The translations under genes and the position numbers were made by a program. Positions 24,434 through 32,697 of a stretch of 38,158 nt of DNA are shown here, one piece after another (positions within the stretch are counted from its first letter, which is position 1; every line of letters begins with the position of its first letter). This DNA is from Chitinophagales bacterium (GTDB lineage Bacteria > Bacteroidota > Bacteroidia > Chitinophagales > Saprospiraceae): assembly GCA_013298955.1 (NCBI GenBank), contig JAAFJT010000045.1, forward strand, positions 1 through 38,158, given 5' to 3'. A model generated the notes under the pieces. That model saw nothing but the letters and a program-made list of their open reading frames with translations, ran no database searches and had not been told where the DNA came from.

Positions 24434-24455
24434 TCATTAAAAAAAGGTAGTTTTG
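24426..24455 (+). promoter_or_regulatory. Strong promoter of the GH31 gene
   Basis: TTG (24426-24428), a 19-bp spacer and TAGTTTTG (24448-24455) match the Bacteroidota TTG-N19-TAnnTTTG promoter exactly. Transcription would start near 24462, giving a leader of about 30 nt. The -33 box is the end of the last right-arm repeat (..GTGTTGTAAAA), while the -7 box lies in unique sequence. Confidence 0.7.
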
Positions 24456-24493
24456 CGGCAATTTTTTCACCAATTCGTTATTTCAAATAGAAG

Positions 24494-27052
24494 ATGGAAA
24501 ACAAAACCTTTGATAATCAAGGAATTACTCTTGATGAATCGATTCTAATGCCTAAACAAGCCGCACTGCCTGCCGAAATTAATATCAAAGATGCTGTCGG
24601 ACATGACCGTTTTGAAGATGTTTTTGAGGAATTTAGCCCTAATCAAGTGGTCAAAATCGTTCCTAAAAAGCAACAATGGAATTTTCATTGTCAAAATGCC
24701 ATCGTTTTGCGCATAGAAGTTTGGTCTGAACGCATCATTCGGTTTCGTTATACTTATACGCGCCATTTCCAACCCGATGTTTCTTATGGACTCGACCCCC
24801 ATTTTAAGAAAAGGGATGTGCCAACGATTATTGCAGAAACCCATGATTTTTGGCAATTAAAAACGCATTTTTTAAAAGTCATTGTTTCTAAAAAAGATTT
24901 GAAAATCAAGATATTAGATATTCAAGATAAAATTATTTGTGAAGATGCTGCTGGCTATTATGCCAAAACAACGATGATGCATGGTACCACCGATGTACGC
25001 ATTACCAAAAAATGCCAACCCAATGAACGCTATTTTGGATTGGGTGACAAAGGTTGTTCTTTAGATTTACGCGGCAAATCATTTGAAAATTGGTGTACGG
25101 ACGCTTTTGCTTTTGAACCTGATACAGACCCTTTGTATCGGGCGATTCCTTTTTTTTATGGATTTCATCAAAATACAAGTTATGGCATCTTCTTAGATAA
25201 TTCGTTTAAAACAAAATTTAATTTTGATACAGAAGGAAATAATACTTTTTATTTTGCATCAGAAGGCGGCGAAATCAATTATTATTTTATATATGGCGAA
25301 AATTTGACAGATGTAGCGCGACAATACCATCATTTGACAGGCAAACCCGATTTGCCCCCAATTTGGGCATTGGGTTTTCACCAATGTCGGTGGAGTTATT
25401 TCCCCGAAAAACGCGTCAAAGATGTGGCACAAACCTTCCGAAAATTAAAAATTCCTTGTGATGCGATTTATTTAGACATTGACTATATGGATGAATATCG
25501 TTGTTTTACATGGAATCACAAGCATTTTCCGAACCCCAATCAAATGATTTCAGATTTACAAAAGATTGGTTTTCAAACGATTGTAATGATTAATCCCGGC
25601 ATCAAACAAGATGAAGATTACGAAATTTATGCAGAAGGATTGGAAAATGATTATTTTTTAAAACGAGTGGATGGCGAAATTTTAGTAGCCCGAGTTTGGC
25701 CCAATGAAACCGTTTTTCCCGATTTTTTAAATCATCGGGTAAGGGAGTGGTTTGGTGATTTATATGAAAAATTATATGTCGAAAATGGAGTGGCGGGTTT
25801 TTGGAATGATATGAATGAACCTGCCAATTTTAAATTGAATATCAAAACAATTCCAAATAATATTCTGCATCACAGCGATAAAGAAGGCATTTTCAGCCAT
25901 GCCAAAGGACACAATATATATGGTGTGATGATGTCGCAATCCAGTGTGGAGGGTTTTAGAAAATTGCGCCCTGAGAAACGCCCTTTTTTGTTGGTTCGAG
26001 CTTCTTATGCAGGTGGACAAAGGCATGCCGCCGTTTGGACGGGCGATAATGTGGCAACTTGGGAGCAATTGCAAATGGCAAATCGCCAAATTCAACGATT
26101 GAGTTTATCAGGATTTTCGTTTTCTGGGTCGGATATTGGCGGTTTTAAGGATGTACCGACAGGTGAATTATTGGTTCGGTGGTTGCAATTGGGCATTTTT
26201 CACCCTTTTTATCGCATTCATTCGATGGGCAATAATGAAGTGGGCGATTCCCTATCCGACAGTTCCATCGTTACGGAGGCAGAAGCGCGGAATCGTTTAG
26301 ACCAAGAACCTTGGTCTTTCGGGGATGCGACGACCGATTTAGCCCGTCAAGCCATTGAATTTAGATACCAATTGTTGCCTTATTTATATACTGCTTTTTA
26401 CAAATTGACGACTGAGGGGCAACCCATGATGCTGTCACAAGGTTTTTACGATTCAACAGATGTTGAAAATTTCAAACAGGAACAACAATTTATAGCTGGA
26501 AAACAGTTGCTTGTCGCACCTGTAACCGAAGCAAATTTGAGTGAAATGCCTGTTTATTTTCCAAAAGGCATCTGGTATGACCTTCAAGATGGAACACAAT
26601 ATATTGGTAATCAATTGATTATGATAAAAACACCGATACATAAAATACCCATTTTTGCAAAAGCGGGCGCATGTATTCCGTTATATCCTGTGATGCAATT
26701 TACAGGAGAACGCCCTGTTGAAATATTGAAACTGAATGTTTTTTATACAAATGAGGTTGAAATCAGTGAACTTTATGAAGATGCGGGAGAAGGTTACGCT
26801 CATTTGAAACAACAATATGCCTTAACACGTTTTAAAACGGATGGTTCTAAAAACAATATTTTTAAAATCAGTAGGCAAATAAAAGGTCATTTTACATTGA
26901 CTTATCACAGTATTCAATTGATTATCAATGGATTCGATTTTGAACCGAATGTTTGTTTGATAGAACAAAAACCTATTATTTTCAATAAAATGAGTCATAA
27001 TCGTTACGAAGTTATCGTATCCGCCCATTTTAAAGAAGTCATTTTTAAATAA
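24494..27052 (+). CDS. Glycoside hydrolase family 31 alpha-glucosidase
   Basis: An 852-aa GH31 enzyme, hydrolysing alpha-linked glucosides with retention. Order: N-terminal beta-sandwich (about 60-270), catalytic (beta/alpha)8 barrel from WALGFHQCRWSYFP to about 650, then C-terminal beta domains. The catalytic nucleophile is D439 in WNDMNEP, and the likely acid/base is D518 in AVWTGDN. IYLDIDYMDEY and SGSDIGGF are further family landmarks. No signal peptide is seen, so it appears cytoplasmic, likely acting on imported maltodextrins. It starts 30 nt after its own promoter. The substrate preference (maltose, xylosides) is not determinable by eye. Confidence 0.95.
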   Translation: MENKTFDNQGITLDESILMPKQAALPAEINIKDAVGHDRFEDVFEEFSPNQVVKIVPKKQQWNFHCQNAIVLRIEVWSERIIRFRYTYTRHFQPDVSYGLDPHFKKRDVPTIIAETHDFWQLKTHFLKVIVSKKDLKIKILDIQDKIICEDAAGYYAKTTMMHGTTDVRITKKCQPNERYFGLGDKGCSLDLRGKSFENWCTDAFAFEPDTDPLYRAIPFFYGFHQNTSYGIFLDNSFKTKFNFDTEGNNTFYFASEGGEINYYFIYGENLTDVARQYHHLTGKPDLPPIWALGFHQCRWSYFPEKRVKDVAQTFRKLKIPCDAIYLDIDYMDEYRCFTWNHKHFPNPNQMISDLQKIGFQTIVMINPGIKQDEDYEIYAEGLENDYFLKRVDGEILVARVWPNETVFPDFLNHRVREWFGDLYEKLYVENGVAGFWNDMNEPANFKLNIKTIPNNILHHSDKEGIFSHAKGHNIYGVMMSQSSVEGFRKLRPEKRPFLLVRASYAGGQRHAAVWTGDNVATWEQLQMANRQIQRLSLSGFSFSGSDIGGFKDVPTGELLVRWLQLGIFHPFYRIHSMGNNEVGDSLSDSSIVTEAEARNRLDQEPWSFGDATTDLARQAIEFRYQLLPYLYTAFYKLTTEGQPMMLSQGFYDSTDVENFKQEQQFIAGKQLLVAPVTEANLSEMPVYFPKGIWYDLQDGTQYIGNQLIMIKTPIHKIPIFAKAGACIPLYPVMQFTGERPVEILKLNVFYTNEVEISELYEDAGEGYAHLKQQYALTRFKTDGSKNNIFKISRQIKGHFTLTYHSIQLIINGFDFEPNVCLIEQKPIIFNKMSHNRYEVIVSAHFKEVIFK

Positions 27053-27061
27053 TGGGTTGAG

Positions 27062-27096
27062 CAAGTTTCGGAAAATTTTCAATTTTCCGAAACTTG
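27062..27096. terminator. Perfect hairpin after the GH31 gene
   Basis: Two 16-bp arms CAAGTTTCGGAAAATT and the exact inverse around a TTC loop, 9 nt after the stop and followed by TTTATAA. It has the same TTC triloop as the hairpins at 15894-15964. Confidence 0.75.
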
Positions 27097-27248
27097 TTTA
27101 TAAAACATATTTTAAATTTCACTTTTCATTTACGCGATGATAATGTCAAAAATTCGCAATAAGCTGCGACATTCTCGTTCCAATTCAACAAAAATAGATA
27201 CTTTTTTTCAAAAAAGCATTCGAGTTCATAAAAAAGTAATATCTTAGC

Positions 27249-27267
27249 CACAAGTTTGATACTTGTG
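27249..27267. other. Short hairpin upstream of the glycosyltransferase
   Basis: A 7-bp stem CACAAGT/ACTTGTG with a 5-nt loop, about 50 nt before the start at 27318. It could be a leader hairpin or a palindromic operator. Evidence is limited to symmetry. Confidence 0.35.
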
Positions 27268-27317
27268 TTTTAATTTCAACACAAAATCAAAAAATCGTTT
27301 ATATCTTATATATCACA

Positions 27318-28016
27318 ATGAAAATCAGTGTCATCATCCCAACTTTGAATGAAGCCGCAAATATTGGTCGTTTAATCCGCTATTTGATGCAGCATTCTAA
27401 TCCTTTGCTTTCCGAAATCATTGTTTCCGACGGCGGTAGCACCGATGATACAGAAGGTTGCGCCCGCGCTTCGGGCTGTATTTTTACCCGCGCACCCAAA
27501 CGCGGACGCGCTGCGCAAATGAATCATGCAGTGCGCTTTGCCAAAGGCGACGTTTTATATTTCATACATGCAGACGCGCTACCACCCGAAAGTTATTTGA
27601 TAGATATTCAAATGGCTATTGAATCTGAACAATACTTGATGGGTTGTTATCGTTTTGAATTTGATTCTCCAAAAATTTTATTGAAAATCAATGCTTTCTG
27701 TACCCGGTTTCGCGCTTTATGGTGTCGCGGTGGTGACCAAACTTTATTCGTTACGAGGAGCATTTTTAATGCATTGAATGGCTATCGGGAAGATTTTGTC
27801 ATTATGGAAGAGTATGATTTTATTCAACGCGCTTATCATAAAAATTATTCATTTAAAATTATACCCAAAACGGTCTTGATTTCGGCTCGAAAATATGAAA
27901 CCAATTCCTATTGGCAAGTGCAGTGGGCGAATTTTACGGTTTTCAATATGTATTTACGCGGCGCGCCCCAACAAAGATTAGCAGACACCTATAAACAAAT
28001 GCTCAACTATCGGTGA
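27318..28016 (+). CDS. Family 2 glycosyltransferase (TIGR04283-like)
   Basis: A 232-aa GT-A fold glycosyltransferase. MKISVIIPTLNEAANIGRLI begins the nucleotide-sugar domain, followed by IIVSDGGSTDDTE, GRAAQMNHAVRFAKGDVLYF and the metal motif IHADALPP. EEYDF near residue 175 fits the catalytic-base region. The short length and the GRA.QMN...A.GD signature match the TIGR04283 subgroup, members of which are linked to arsenosugar or other secondary glycosylation, though no such genes lie nearby. It has no membrane anchor. It faces the TPR gene across a perfect palindrome. Confidence 0.9.
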   Translation: MKISVIIPTLNEAANIGRLIRYLMQHSNPLLSEIIVSDGGSTDDTEGCARASGCIFTRAPKRGRAAQMNHAVRFAKGDVLYFIHADALPPESYLIDIQMAIESEQYLMGCYRFEFDSPKILLKINAFCTRFRALWCRGGDQTLFVTRSIFNALNGYREDFVIMEEYDFIQRAYHKNYSFKIIPKTVLISARKYETNSYWQVQWANFTVFNMYLRGAPQQRLADTYKQMLNYR

Positions 28017-28029
28017 AATCTTGTTTAAA

Positions 28030-28096
28030 TTTGAATCAGGAATTAGGGAGGGGAATGAATGTTACATTCATTCCCCTCCCTAATTCCTGATTCAAA
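28030..28096. repeat. Perfect 67-bp palindrome between convergent genes
   Basis: Two exact 33-bp arms around one central T. It fills almost the whole 85-bp gap between the glycosyltransferase (stop 28016) and the TPR gene (stop at 28102), 13 nt and 5 nt from the two stops. The stem is GC-rich in the middle (GGGAGGGGAATG), so it can terminate transcription from both sides. I see no other copy in the window. Confidence 0.9.
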
Positions 28097-28101
28097 ATAC
28101 A

Positions 28102-29535
28102 CTATTTTTCAAAGTAAGATTTTGGGTTTTTACCGCCATCTTGTACCACTTGCAAACGCTTTTTAAATTCGCCTGACAATTTCAAATCGTTTTTACGCGC
28201 AAAAATTTCTTTTAACGCAATCAACGTATTTTGGTCATTCGCATTCACCGATTCTGCCCGTTGGAAATAAGGTAATGCTTTATCGAAAGCCACTAAAACT
28301 TCTTTTTCCTTATCATCATACTTTTTCATGCCTGCTTTACTCATATCACTGCCCAATTTTTGCAATTCTTTGGTCAATTCAGCCGCTTTATTGTAAAAAT
28401 TAGCTCCAATACTGTAAATCGCATCCACATTCTTAGCGTCCATCTCTAACGTTTTATTATAATACGTTATTGCTTCCTCTTCGTAAGATTTGCCTTTTGC
28501 CGCATCCCCTTCTGCTGCATATTTTTTAGAAAGTTGGTCATAAACATTGCCTAAGGTGAACACAATTGATGGATTATTCGGCTCTCTTTTGATACCTTCT
28601 TTCAATTTATCGGTCAAAACTTCCAATTTGCCCGCTTTCAAATAATGATTGATTTCTGTAAACAACAATTGAGTATCATTTGGATACTTTTTGCGCCCTG
28701 CTTCCAACATTTTCATCGCGTCAGTAGGGTCTGTTGCCAATTTCAAATCGTACAAAGCACTATATATAAAGCTCGTTGCCGAATCTTTATCCGTTTCCAT
28801 TGCAAGAATTTTCTCATAAATCGGAAGCGTCTCTTCTTTCGCCTGTTTGCCCGCATAACCCGCCAACTGAGCCACTAACAAATATTGTTTTTTGACACCA
28901 TCTTTCGCATCCAACATACTTTCTAACTTATTGGCTTTCAATAGCTCATGTATATCCAAATTTGATTTAAACGTTTTGTAAGCGTTCAAAACCGCATTTT
29001 CCTTATCTTTTTCGCGCAAATCATAATAATCCGAACCTGCTGAATTTAAGTATTTTTGCACTTGTTGCGCTCCTTTAAGGGCATCTGCTTTATCACCTTT
29101 TTTAACTGCCAACTTCACCGCTTTGGTAAAAGCCTCTACCGCAGGCAAAGCAGCCGACATTTGAGTCGGTTCAAAAGGCTTAATAGGAGCAGCCGTTGTT
29201 TTCCCACCCGTCATCTGCTTCAACGCTTCTGCCTTCATGACTTCATCTCTACCATCCGCATCTTGTTGTAATAAATCATTGTAAATCAAGCCTTTCAAGT
29301 ACCATGCCTCATAAAAATTTTGATTATCAGCACTTTTCAACACTTCATCAATGCCATTTTTAGCTTCGGTGAGCTTGTCTTTGTTAGACACATTGTACGA
29401 TTTCCAGCTTTTCCGAGCTTTTTTAATGGCTTCTGCAACAACAGGTGACGGCACAGGCGCGGCAGCTGGAGTTTGTGCATGCAAGGGAGCAAACGTCAGT
29501 TGCAAAGCAACAAGACTGAATAAGATTTTTTTCAT
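28102..29535 (-). CDS. Secreted TPR protein
   Basis: A 477-aa protein with a signal peptide (MKKILFSLVALQLTFAPLHA) and an alanine/proline-rich linker (TPAAAPVPSP). Helical TPR-like repeats span about 35-465, with clear pairs at 295-370 (EAGRKKYPNDTQLLFTEINH and PNNPSIVFTLGNVYDQLS) and 365-400 (YYNKTLEMDAKNVDAIYSIG). The protein is probably periplasmic or outer-membrane associated and acts as a protein-interaction scaffold. No catalytic motif. A -7 box at 29747-29754 suggests its own promoter about 205 nt upstream, just after the kinase gene's stop, with a palindrome inside the leader. Confidence 0.88.
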   Translation of the reverse strand: MKKILFSLVALQLTFAPLHAQTPAAAPVPSPVVAEAIKKARKSWKSYNVSNKDKLTEAKNGIDEVLKSADNQNFYEAWYLKGLIYNDLLQQDADGRDEVMKAEALKQMTGGKTTAAPIKPFEPTQMSAALPAVEAFTKAVKLAVKKGDKADALKGAQQVQKYLNSAGSDYYDLREKDKENAVLNAYKTFKSNLDIHELLKANKLESMLDAKDGVKKQYLLVAQLAGYAGKQAKEETLPIYEKILAMETDKDSATSFIYSALYDLKLATDPTDAMKMLEAGRKKYPNDTQLLFTEINHYLKAGKLEVLTDKLKEGIKREPNNPSIVFTLGNVYDQLSKKYAAEGDAAKGKSYEEEAITYYNKTLEMDAKNVDAIYSIGANFYNKAAELTKELQKLGSDMSKAGMKKYDDKEKEVLVAFDKALPYFQRAESVNANDQNTLIALKEIFARKNDLKLSGEFKKRLQVVQDGGKNPKSYFEK

Positions 29536-29659
29536 TGCTAAATTTAAGAAGTTTAAATTTCAAATAAGGTTATTTTGATAACCGTCATTAAGACGGGGAA
29601 TCACGCTTTTGGGTGAGTTATAAAAAAGTTAAAAATTATATAATTTTTACTTGATTACC

Positions 29660-29694
29660 AACCGTTTGGAGGGTTTTAGAACCTCCAAACGGTT
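29660..29694. repeat. 35-bp inverted repeat (AGGGTTTT family)
   Basis: 13-bp arms AACCGTTTGGAGG/CCTCCAAACGGTT around GTTTTAGAA. It is a less perfect member of the family at 5344. It lies about 70 bp downstream of the PfkB gene stop and within the possible leader of the TPR gene. Confidence 0.75.
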
Positions 29695-29746
29695 TTGTAT
29701 TTAATTTTATTCAATCACTTATTTAGAATCATAATCCATCCATGCG

Positions 29747-29754
29747 CAAAGGTA
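29747..29754 (-). promoter_or_regulatory. Putative -7 box of the TPR gene
   Basis: The minus strand reads TACCTTTG, a typical Bacteroidota -7 box in the context TACCTTTGCG, 7 nt beyond the kinase gene's stop (29762). No TTG is found at 19-21 bp. If used, transcripts would cross the palindrome at 29660-29694 before reaching the start codon at 29535. Confidence 0.45.
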
Positions 29755-29761
29755 ATACTTT

Positions 29762-30727
29762 TCATTTAATTCGAGTGGATGCTAAGTGCTGAAAATCTTC
29801 ATAAATTTTCAATCGCTCTATCGTTTTCGGTAATGGACCGAAATGTGCCAATTTTAATTCTGCCATGCGCCGCCCTGCGGTTGCCGCTTCCAACAACTCA
29901 TGCCCGTCCAAACGCGCTGTCAAGTAGCCCGACCAAAATGCATCACCCGCACCTGTCGTATCTTTCACCGCCACTTTTCGAGCAGGCAAAAAAGAACCAC
30001 CTGTCGCCGCAGCCACATAACAGCCATCTCCACCCAAAGTCACACACACTTCGGATGCCCCTAAATCCAAGAAATGCTCCGCCGCCGCTTTCGGATTCGT
30101 CAAAGGCGAACCATATAAACGTTCCCAATCCACTTCTGAGATTTTCACAAAAGCACCATTTGAAACATATTCTGCCACCATTTTACGCGCTTCTTTGCGA
30201 TTTTGCCAAATTTTTTGGGCATAATTCGCATCAATACTCAATTGACAACCCAATTCGGTTGCTTTTTTAGCCGCATTTAAAATATTGGTTTGCGCAGGTT
30301 TTTTGCTCAATGCAAAACAAGTTGTGTGAAATATTTTGGTTTGACTCAACATTTCATCCGACAATTGACTGGCTGAAATCTGACAATCCGCGCCTCTGTA
30401 CGCCTCAAAATCAGATACTTTTTGAGAACGTGTCACTAAAATCAAGGTTGTCGGTTGTGGAACGCGCAGAATCGAATCCGTGTCAAAGCCCAAAGATTGG
30501 ACATAATCCGACAGATAACCGCCCATTGCATCCTGACCGACACAGGCAACAAGCCTTACGCGATTGCCAAGCCGCATCATATTCATTCCAAGATTGGCAG
30601 GACTACCGCCCGGAATGCGTTTAAAATTTTCAACCCCCTCAAAAGTTTCGGCAAAATCGGTGCTGATAAGGTCTATCAACAATTCGCCGACGGATAAAAC
30701 ATCAATCGTTTTGTTTGAAAAATTCAT
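29762..30727 (-). CDS. PfkB-family sugar kinase (fructokinase-like)
   Basis: A 321-aa ribokinase-family kinase, phosphorylating a sugar (fructose or a relative) with ATP in the cytoplasm. VGELLIDLIS, the N-terminal GGSPANLGMNMMRLG (sugar and lid region) and the C-terminal DTTGAGDAFWSGYL anion-hole/catalytic motif with the likely base D262 are all present. The frame is open to 30820, but MNFSNKTIDVLSVGE at 30727 gives the family N-terminus, so I start there. A TACCTTTG -7 box at 30799-30806 lies about 75 nt upstream. Divergent from the glycerophosphodiesterase gene. Confidence 0.92.
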   Translation of the reverse strand: MNFSNKTIDVLSVGELLIDLISTDFAETFEGVENFKRIPGGSPANLGMNMMRLGNRVRLVACVGQDAMGGYLSDYVQSLGFDTDSILRVPQPTTLILVTRSQKVSDFEAYRGADCQISASQLSDEMLSQTKIFHTTCFALSKKPAQTNILNAAKKATELGCQLSIDANYAQKIWQNRKEARKMVAEYVSNGAFVKISEVDWERLYGSPLTNPKAAAEHFLDLGASEVCVTLGGDGCYVAAATGGSFLPARKVAVKDTTGAGDAFWSGYLTARLDGHELLEAATAGRRMAELKLAHFGPLPKTIERLKIYEDFQHLASTRIK

Positions 30728-30798
30728 TGGTTGCCTATTGTTTTTGGTAAAAGAACTCAAAATATTAATAATTTTGCTACATTCATGATTTTTACGCA

Positions 30799-30806
30799 CA
30801 AAGGTA
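30799..30806 (-). promoter_or_regulatory. Putative -7 box of the sugar kinase
   Basis: The minus strand reads TACCTTTG, matching TAnnTTTG, about 75 nt upstream of the start at 30727. No TTG is found at standard spacing. The similar box at 29747 has the same GCGCAAAGGTA/GCACAAAGGTA surroundings on the plus strand. Confidence 0.45.
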
Positions 30807-30874
30807 GCGCAAGTTTGCATTCATGGATTCATTCCAAACACATTTTTATTTTTAACAAATAAAATTTATCATAT

Positions 30875-31816
30875 ATGATTTTTTTAAAAAATCGTGATTT
30901 GAATGCTGGTTTTCAAATCAAAAAACATCGTTTATTATTCGTTTGCACCCTTCTATTGGGCTGTAAATCTCTTGTTTATCAACCATTTATGATTGATAAA
31001 AATTTTGATTGGCAAGGACATCGTGGTGCAAGAGGCTTAATGCCTGAAAACATCGTTTCGGGCTTCCTCCTCGCGCTTGACTTGGGCGTGAAGACCCTTG
31101 AAATGGACTTGTGCGTGAGCAAAGATAATATTTTAGTGGTTTCGCATGAACCGTACATGAGTGCAGAAATTTGCACAGATGCCAAAGAAAATTTGATTAC
31201 AGCAGCAGATGAACAACAAAAATTTGCTTTGTACCAAATGCCTATTACAGAAATCCAAGCCTGTGATTGTGGAAGTTTGAAGCATCCGCGTTTTCCATTC
31301 CAAAAAAAGCAGAAAGCGTATAAACCGACTTTGGTAGAAGTTGTAGCAACGGTTCGCGCCTATTGCGTACAAAAAAACATACCGATGCCCTATTTTAATC
31401 TTGAAATCAAAAGCAAGCCTGCTTGGGATGGTCTTTTAACGCCTTCTGTTGCCGACTTTGCAAAATTAGTTTTAGATGACGTGAATCGAATGGAAATCAA
31501 TGATTTAACTATTATTCAAAGTTTTGACCCGCGTGCTTTGGAAGCAATTAAAAAACTAGACAAAAATATCAAAACGGCATTATTGATTGAAAACATTGAA
31601 GAAGTAAAAGAAAATTTAAATAAATTAAGTTTTAAACCTGATATTTATAGTCCTTCTTTCAAATTAGTAAATCTTTCCACCGTTCAATATTGTCATCAAC
31701 GACAAATTCGGGTCATTCCTTGGACAGTGAATGATACAACCGATATGATTGCCTTAATTCGATTAGGCGTTGATGGAATTATTACTGATTATCCAAATAA
31801 AATTTTGCGAAAGTAG
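30875..31816 (+). CDS. Glycerophosphodiester phosphodiesterase lipoprotein
   Basis: A 313-aa enzyme hydrolysing glycerophosphodiesters to an alcohol and sn-glycerol-3-phosphate. The N-terminus is a lipoprotein signal (HRLLFVCTLLLGC, lipid-carrying Cys30), placing it in the cell envelope. The GDPD catalytic set is present: H49 in GHRGARG, E76 and D78 in LEMDL, and H91 in VVSHEP. The C-terminus has QSFDPRAL and IPWTVNDTTDM and ends VDGIITDYPNKI. There is an insertion of about 40 residues between the H91 region and LVEVVATV. The stop codon lies inside a perfect palindrome. Confidence 0.93.
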   Translation: MIFLKNRDLNAGFQIKKHRLLFVCTLLLGCKSLVYQPFMIDKNFDWQGHRGARGLMPENIVSGFLLALDLGVKTLEMDLCVSKDNILVVSHEPYMSAEICTDAKENLITAADEQQKFALYQMPITEIQACDCGSLKHPRFPFQKKQKAYKPTLVEVVATVRAYCVQKNIPMPYFNLEIKSKPAWDGLLTPSVADFAKLVLDDVNRMEINDLTIIQSFDPRALEAIKKLDKNIKTALLIENIEEVKENLNKLSFKPDIYSPSFKLVNLSTVQYCHQRQIRVIPWTVNDTTDMIALIRLGVDGIITDYPNKILRK

Positions 31817-31876
31817 TCGTAGTCGGAAAATTTATTTCCCGCCAATTGGCGGGAAATAAATTTTCCGACTACGACT
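31815..31876. repeat. Perfect 62-bp palindrome overlapping a stop codon
   Basis: Two exact 31-bp arms with no spacer, centred on CCAATTGG. It overlaps the last two bases of the glycerophosphodiesterase stop codon (31814-31816). I see no other copy in the window. Confidence 0.9.
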
Positions 31877-31942
31877 GCTTTTTATGAACTTTTTGGTTAA
31901 AATTGTATTACTACTTTTTTAAACTAGACCCATTCCGACAAC

Positions 31943-32485
31943 GTGATTACCATTATTTCCGCGACAGACCGCAAAGGTAGCAATTCAATGATTTTGGCAA
32001 ATGCTTACTTGAATTGTTTCAAAAATAAGACAAAGCAAAAGGTGCAATTGCTTTCTTTGGAAGATTTGCCTGATGATTTATTTACATACAAAATGTATGA
32101 TAAAGCGCAAATCAGCCCTGCTTTTGGGTTGATTGAGCAAGAATATTTGATTCCTGCCAACAAATTGTTTTTTGTGATACCTGAGTATAACGGCAGTTTT
32201 CCGGGTGTTTTAAAGCATTTTATTGATGCTTGTTCGATTAAAAGCAAAATGGCGATTTTCAAAGAGAAAAAAGCAGGTATGGCAGGGGTTGCAACAGGTC
32301 GCGCAGGCAATTTGCGCGGGTTGGAACATTTTACGAGCATTTTAAATTATATGAATGTTACCGTCATGCCGAATCGATTGCCTTATTCCTCTTTTAATAA
32401 GTTATTGGATGAGGAGAAAAATATTAAGGATGTGGAAACTTTAAAAGTATTAGAAGCACATGTGGACGAATTTTTAAAATTCTAA
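31943..32485 (+). CDS. NADPH-dependent FMN reductase-like flavoprotein
   Basis: A 180-aa flavodoxin-like protein of the NADPH-dependent FMN reductase family. The N-terminal phosphate-binding loop region is ITIISATDRKGSNSMILANA. The conserved flavin/substrate segment is FFVIPEYNGSFPGVLKHFID, followed by KAGMAGVATGRAG. The start codon is GTG at 31943, since no ATG gives a complete N-terminal beta strand. It reduces flavin or a quinone-like substrate using NAD(P)H; specificity is unknown. A 33-bp palindrome follows about 75 nt after the stop. Confidence 0.88.
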   Translation: MITIISATDRKGSNSMILANAYLNCFKNKTKQKVQLLSLEDLPDDLFTYKMYDKAQISPAFGLIEQEYLIPANKLFFVIPEYNGSFPGVLKHFIDACSIKSKMAIFKEKKAGMAGVATGRAGNLRGLEHFTSILNYMNVTVMPNRLPYSSFNKLLDEEKNIKDVETLKVLEAHVDEFLKF

Positions 32486-32561
32486 ACCCAATATAAGTAG
32501 TTGAAATGAAAGAATCTACAAAAAGTCATACCTACTAAAAGATTGGTTTTCAAGGTAGTAT

Positions 32562-32594
32562 AACGTTTGGAGGGTTTGAAACCCTCCAAACGTT
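32562..32594. repeat. Perfect 33-bp palindrome (AGGGTTTT family)
   Basis: Two 16-bp arms AACGTTTGGAGGGTTT and the exact inverse around a single G. Close to 5344-5377, but the two arm ends changed together (AACG/CGTT for ACCG/CGGT). Confidence 0.8.
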
Positions 32595-32644
32595 GTTGTC
32601 AGTTTTTTTTAAATTAAACTATTTAGCTATTGATTTTTCAATGC

Positions 32645-32676
32645 AAACGTCACAGGTTGAAAAATCTGCGACGTTT
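32645..32676. promoter_or_regulatory. Leader inverted repeat upstream of the Fic gene
   Basis: AAACGTCACAG (32645-32655) pairs with CTGCGACGTTT (32666-32676) with one mismatch and a 10-nt loop, ending 21 nt before the start codon at 32698. The position is right for an operator or a leader hairpin that controls translation. It is within an alternative N-terminal extension if translation began at 32641. Confidence 0.4.
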
Positions 32677-32697
32677 TTGATATTAATCAAAACAATC

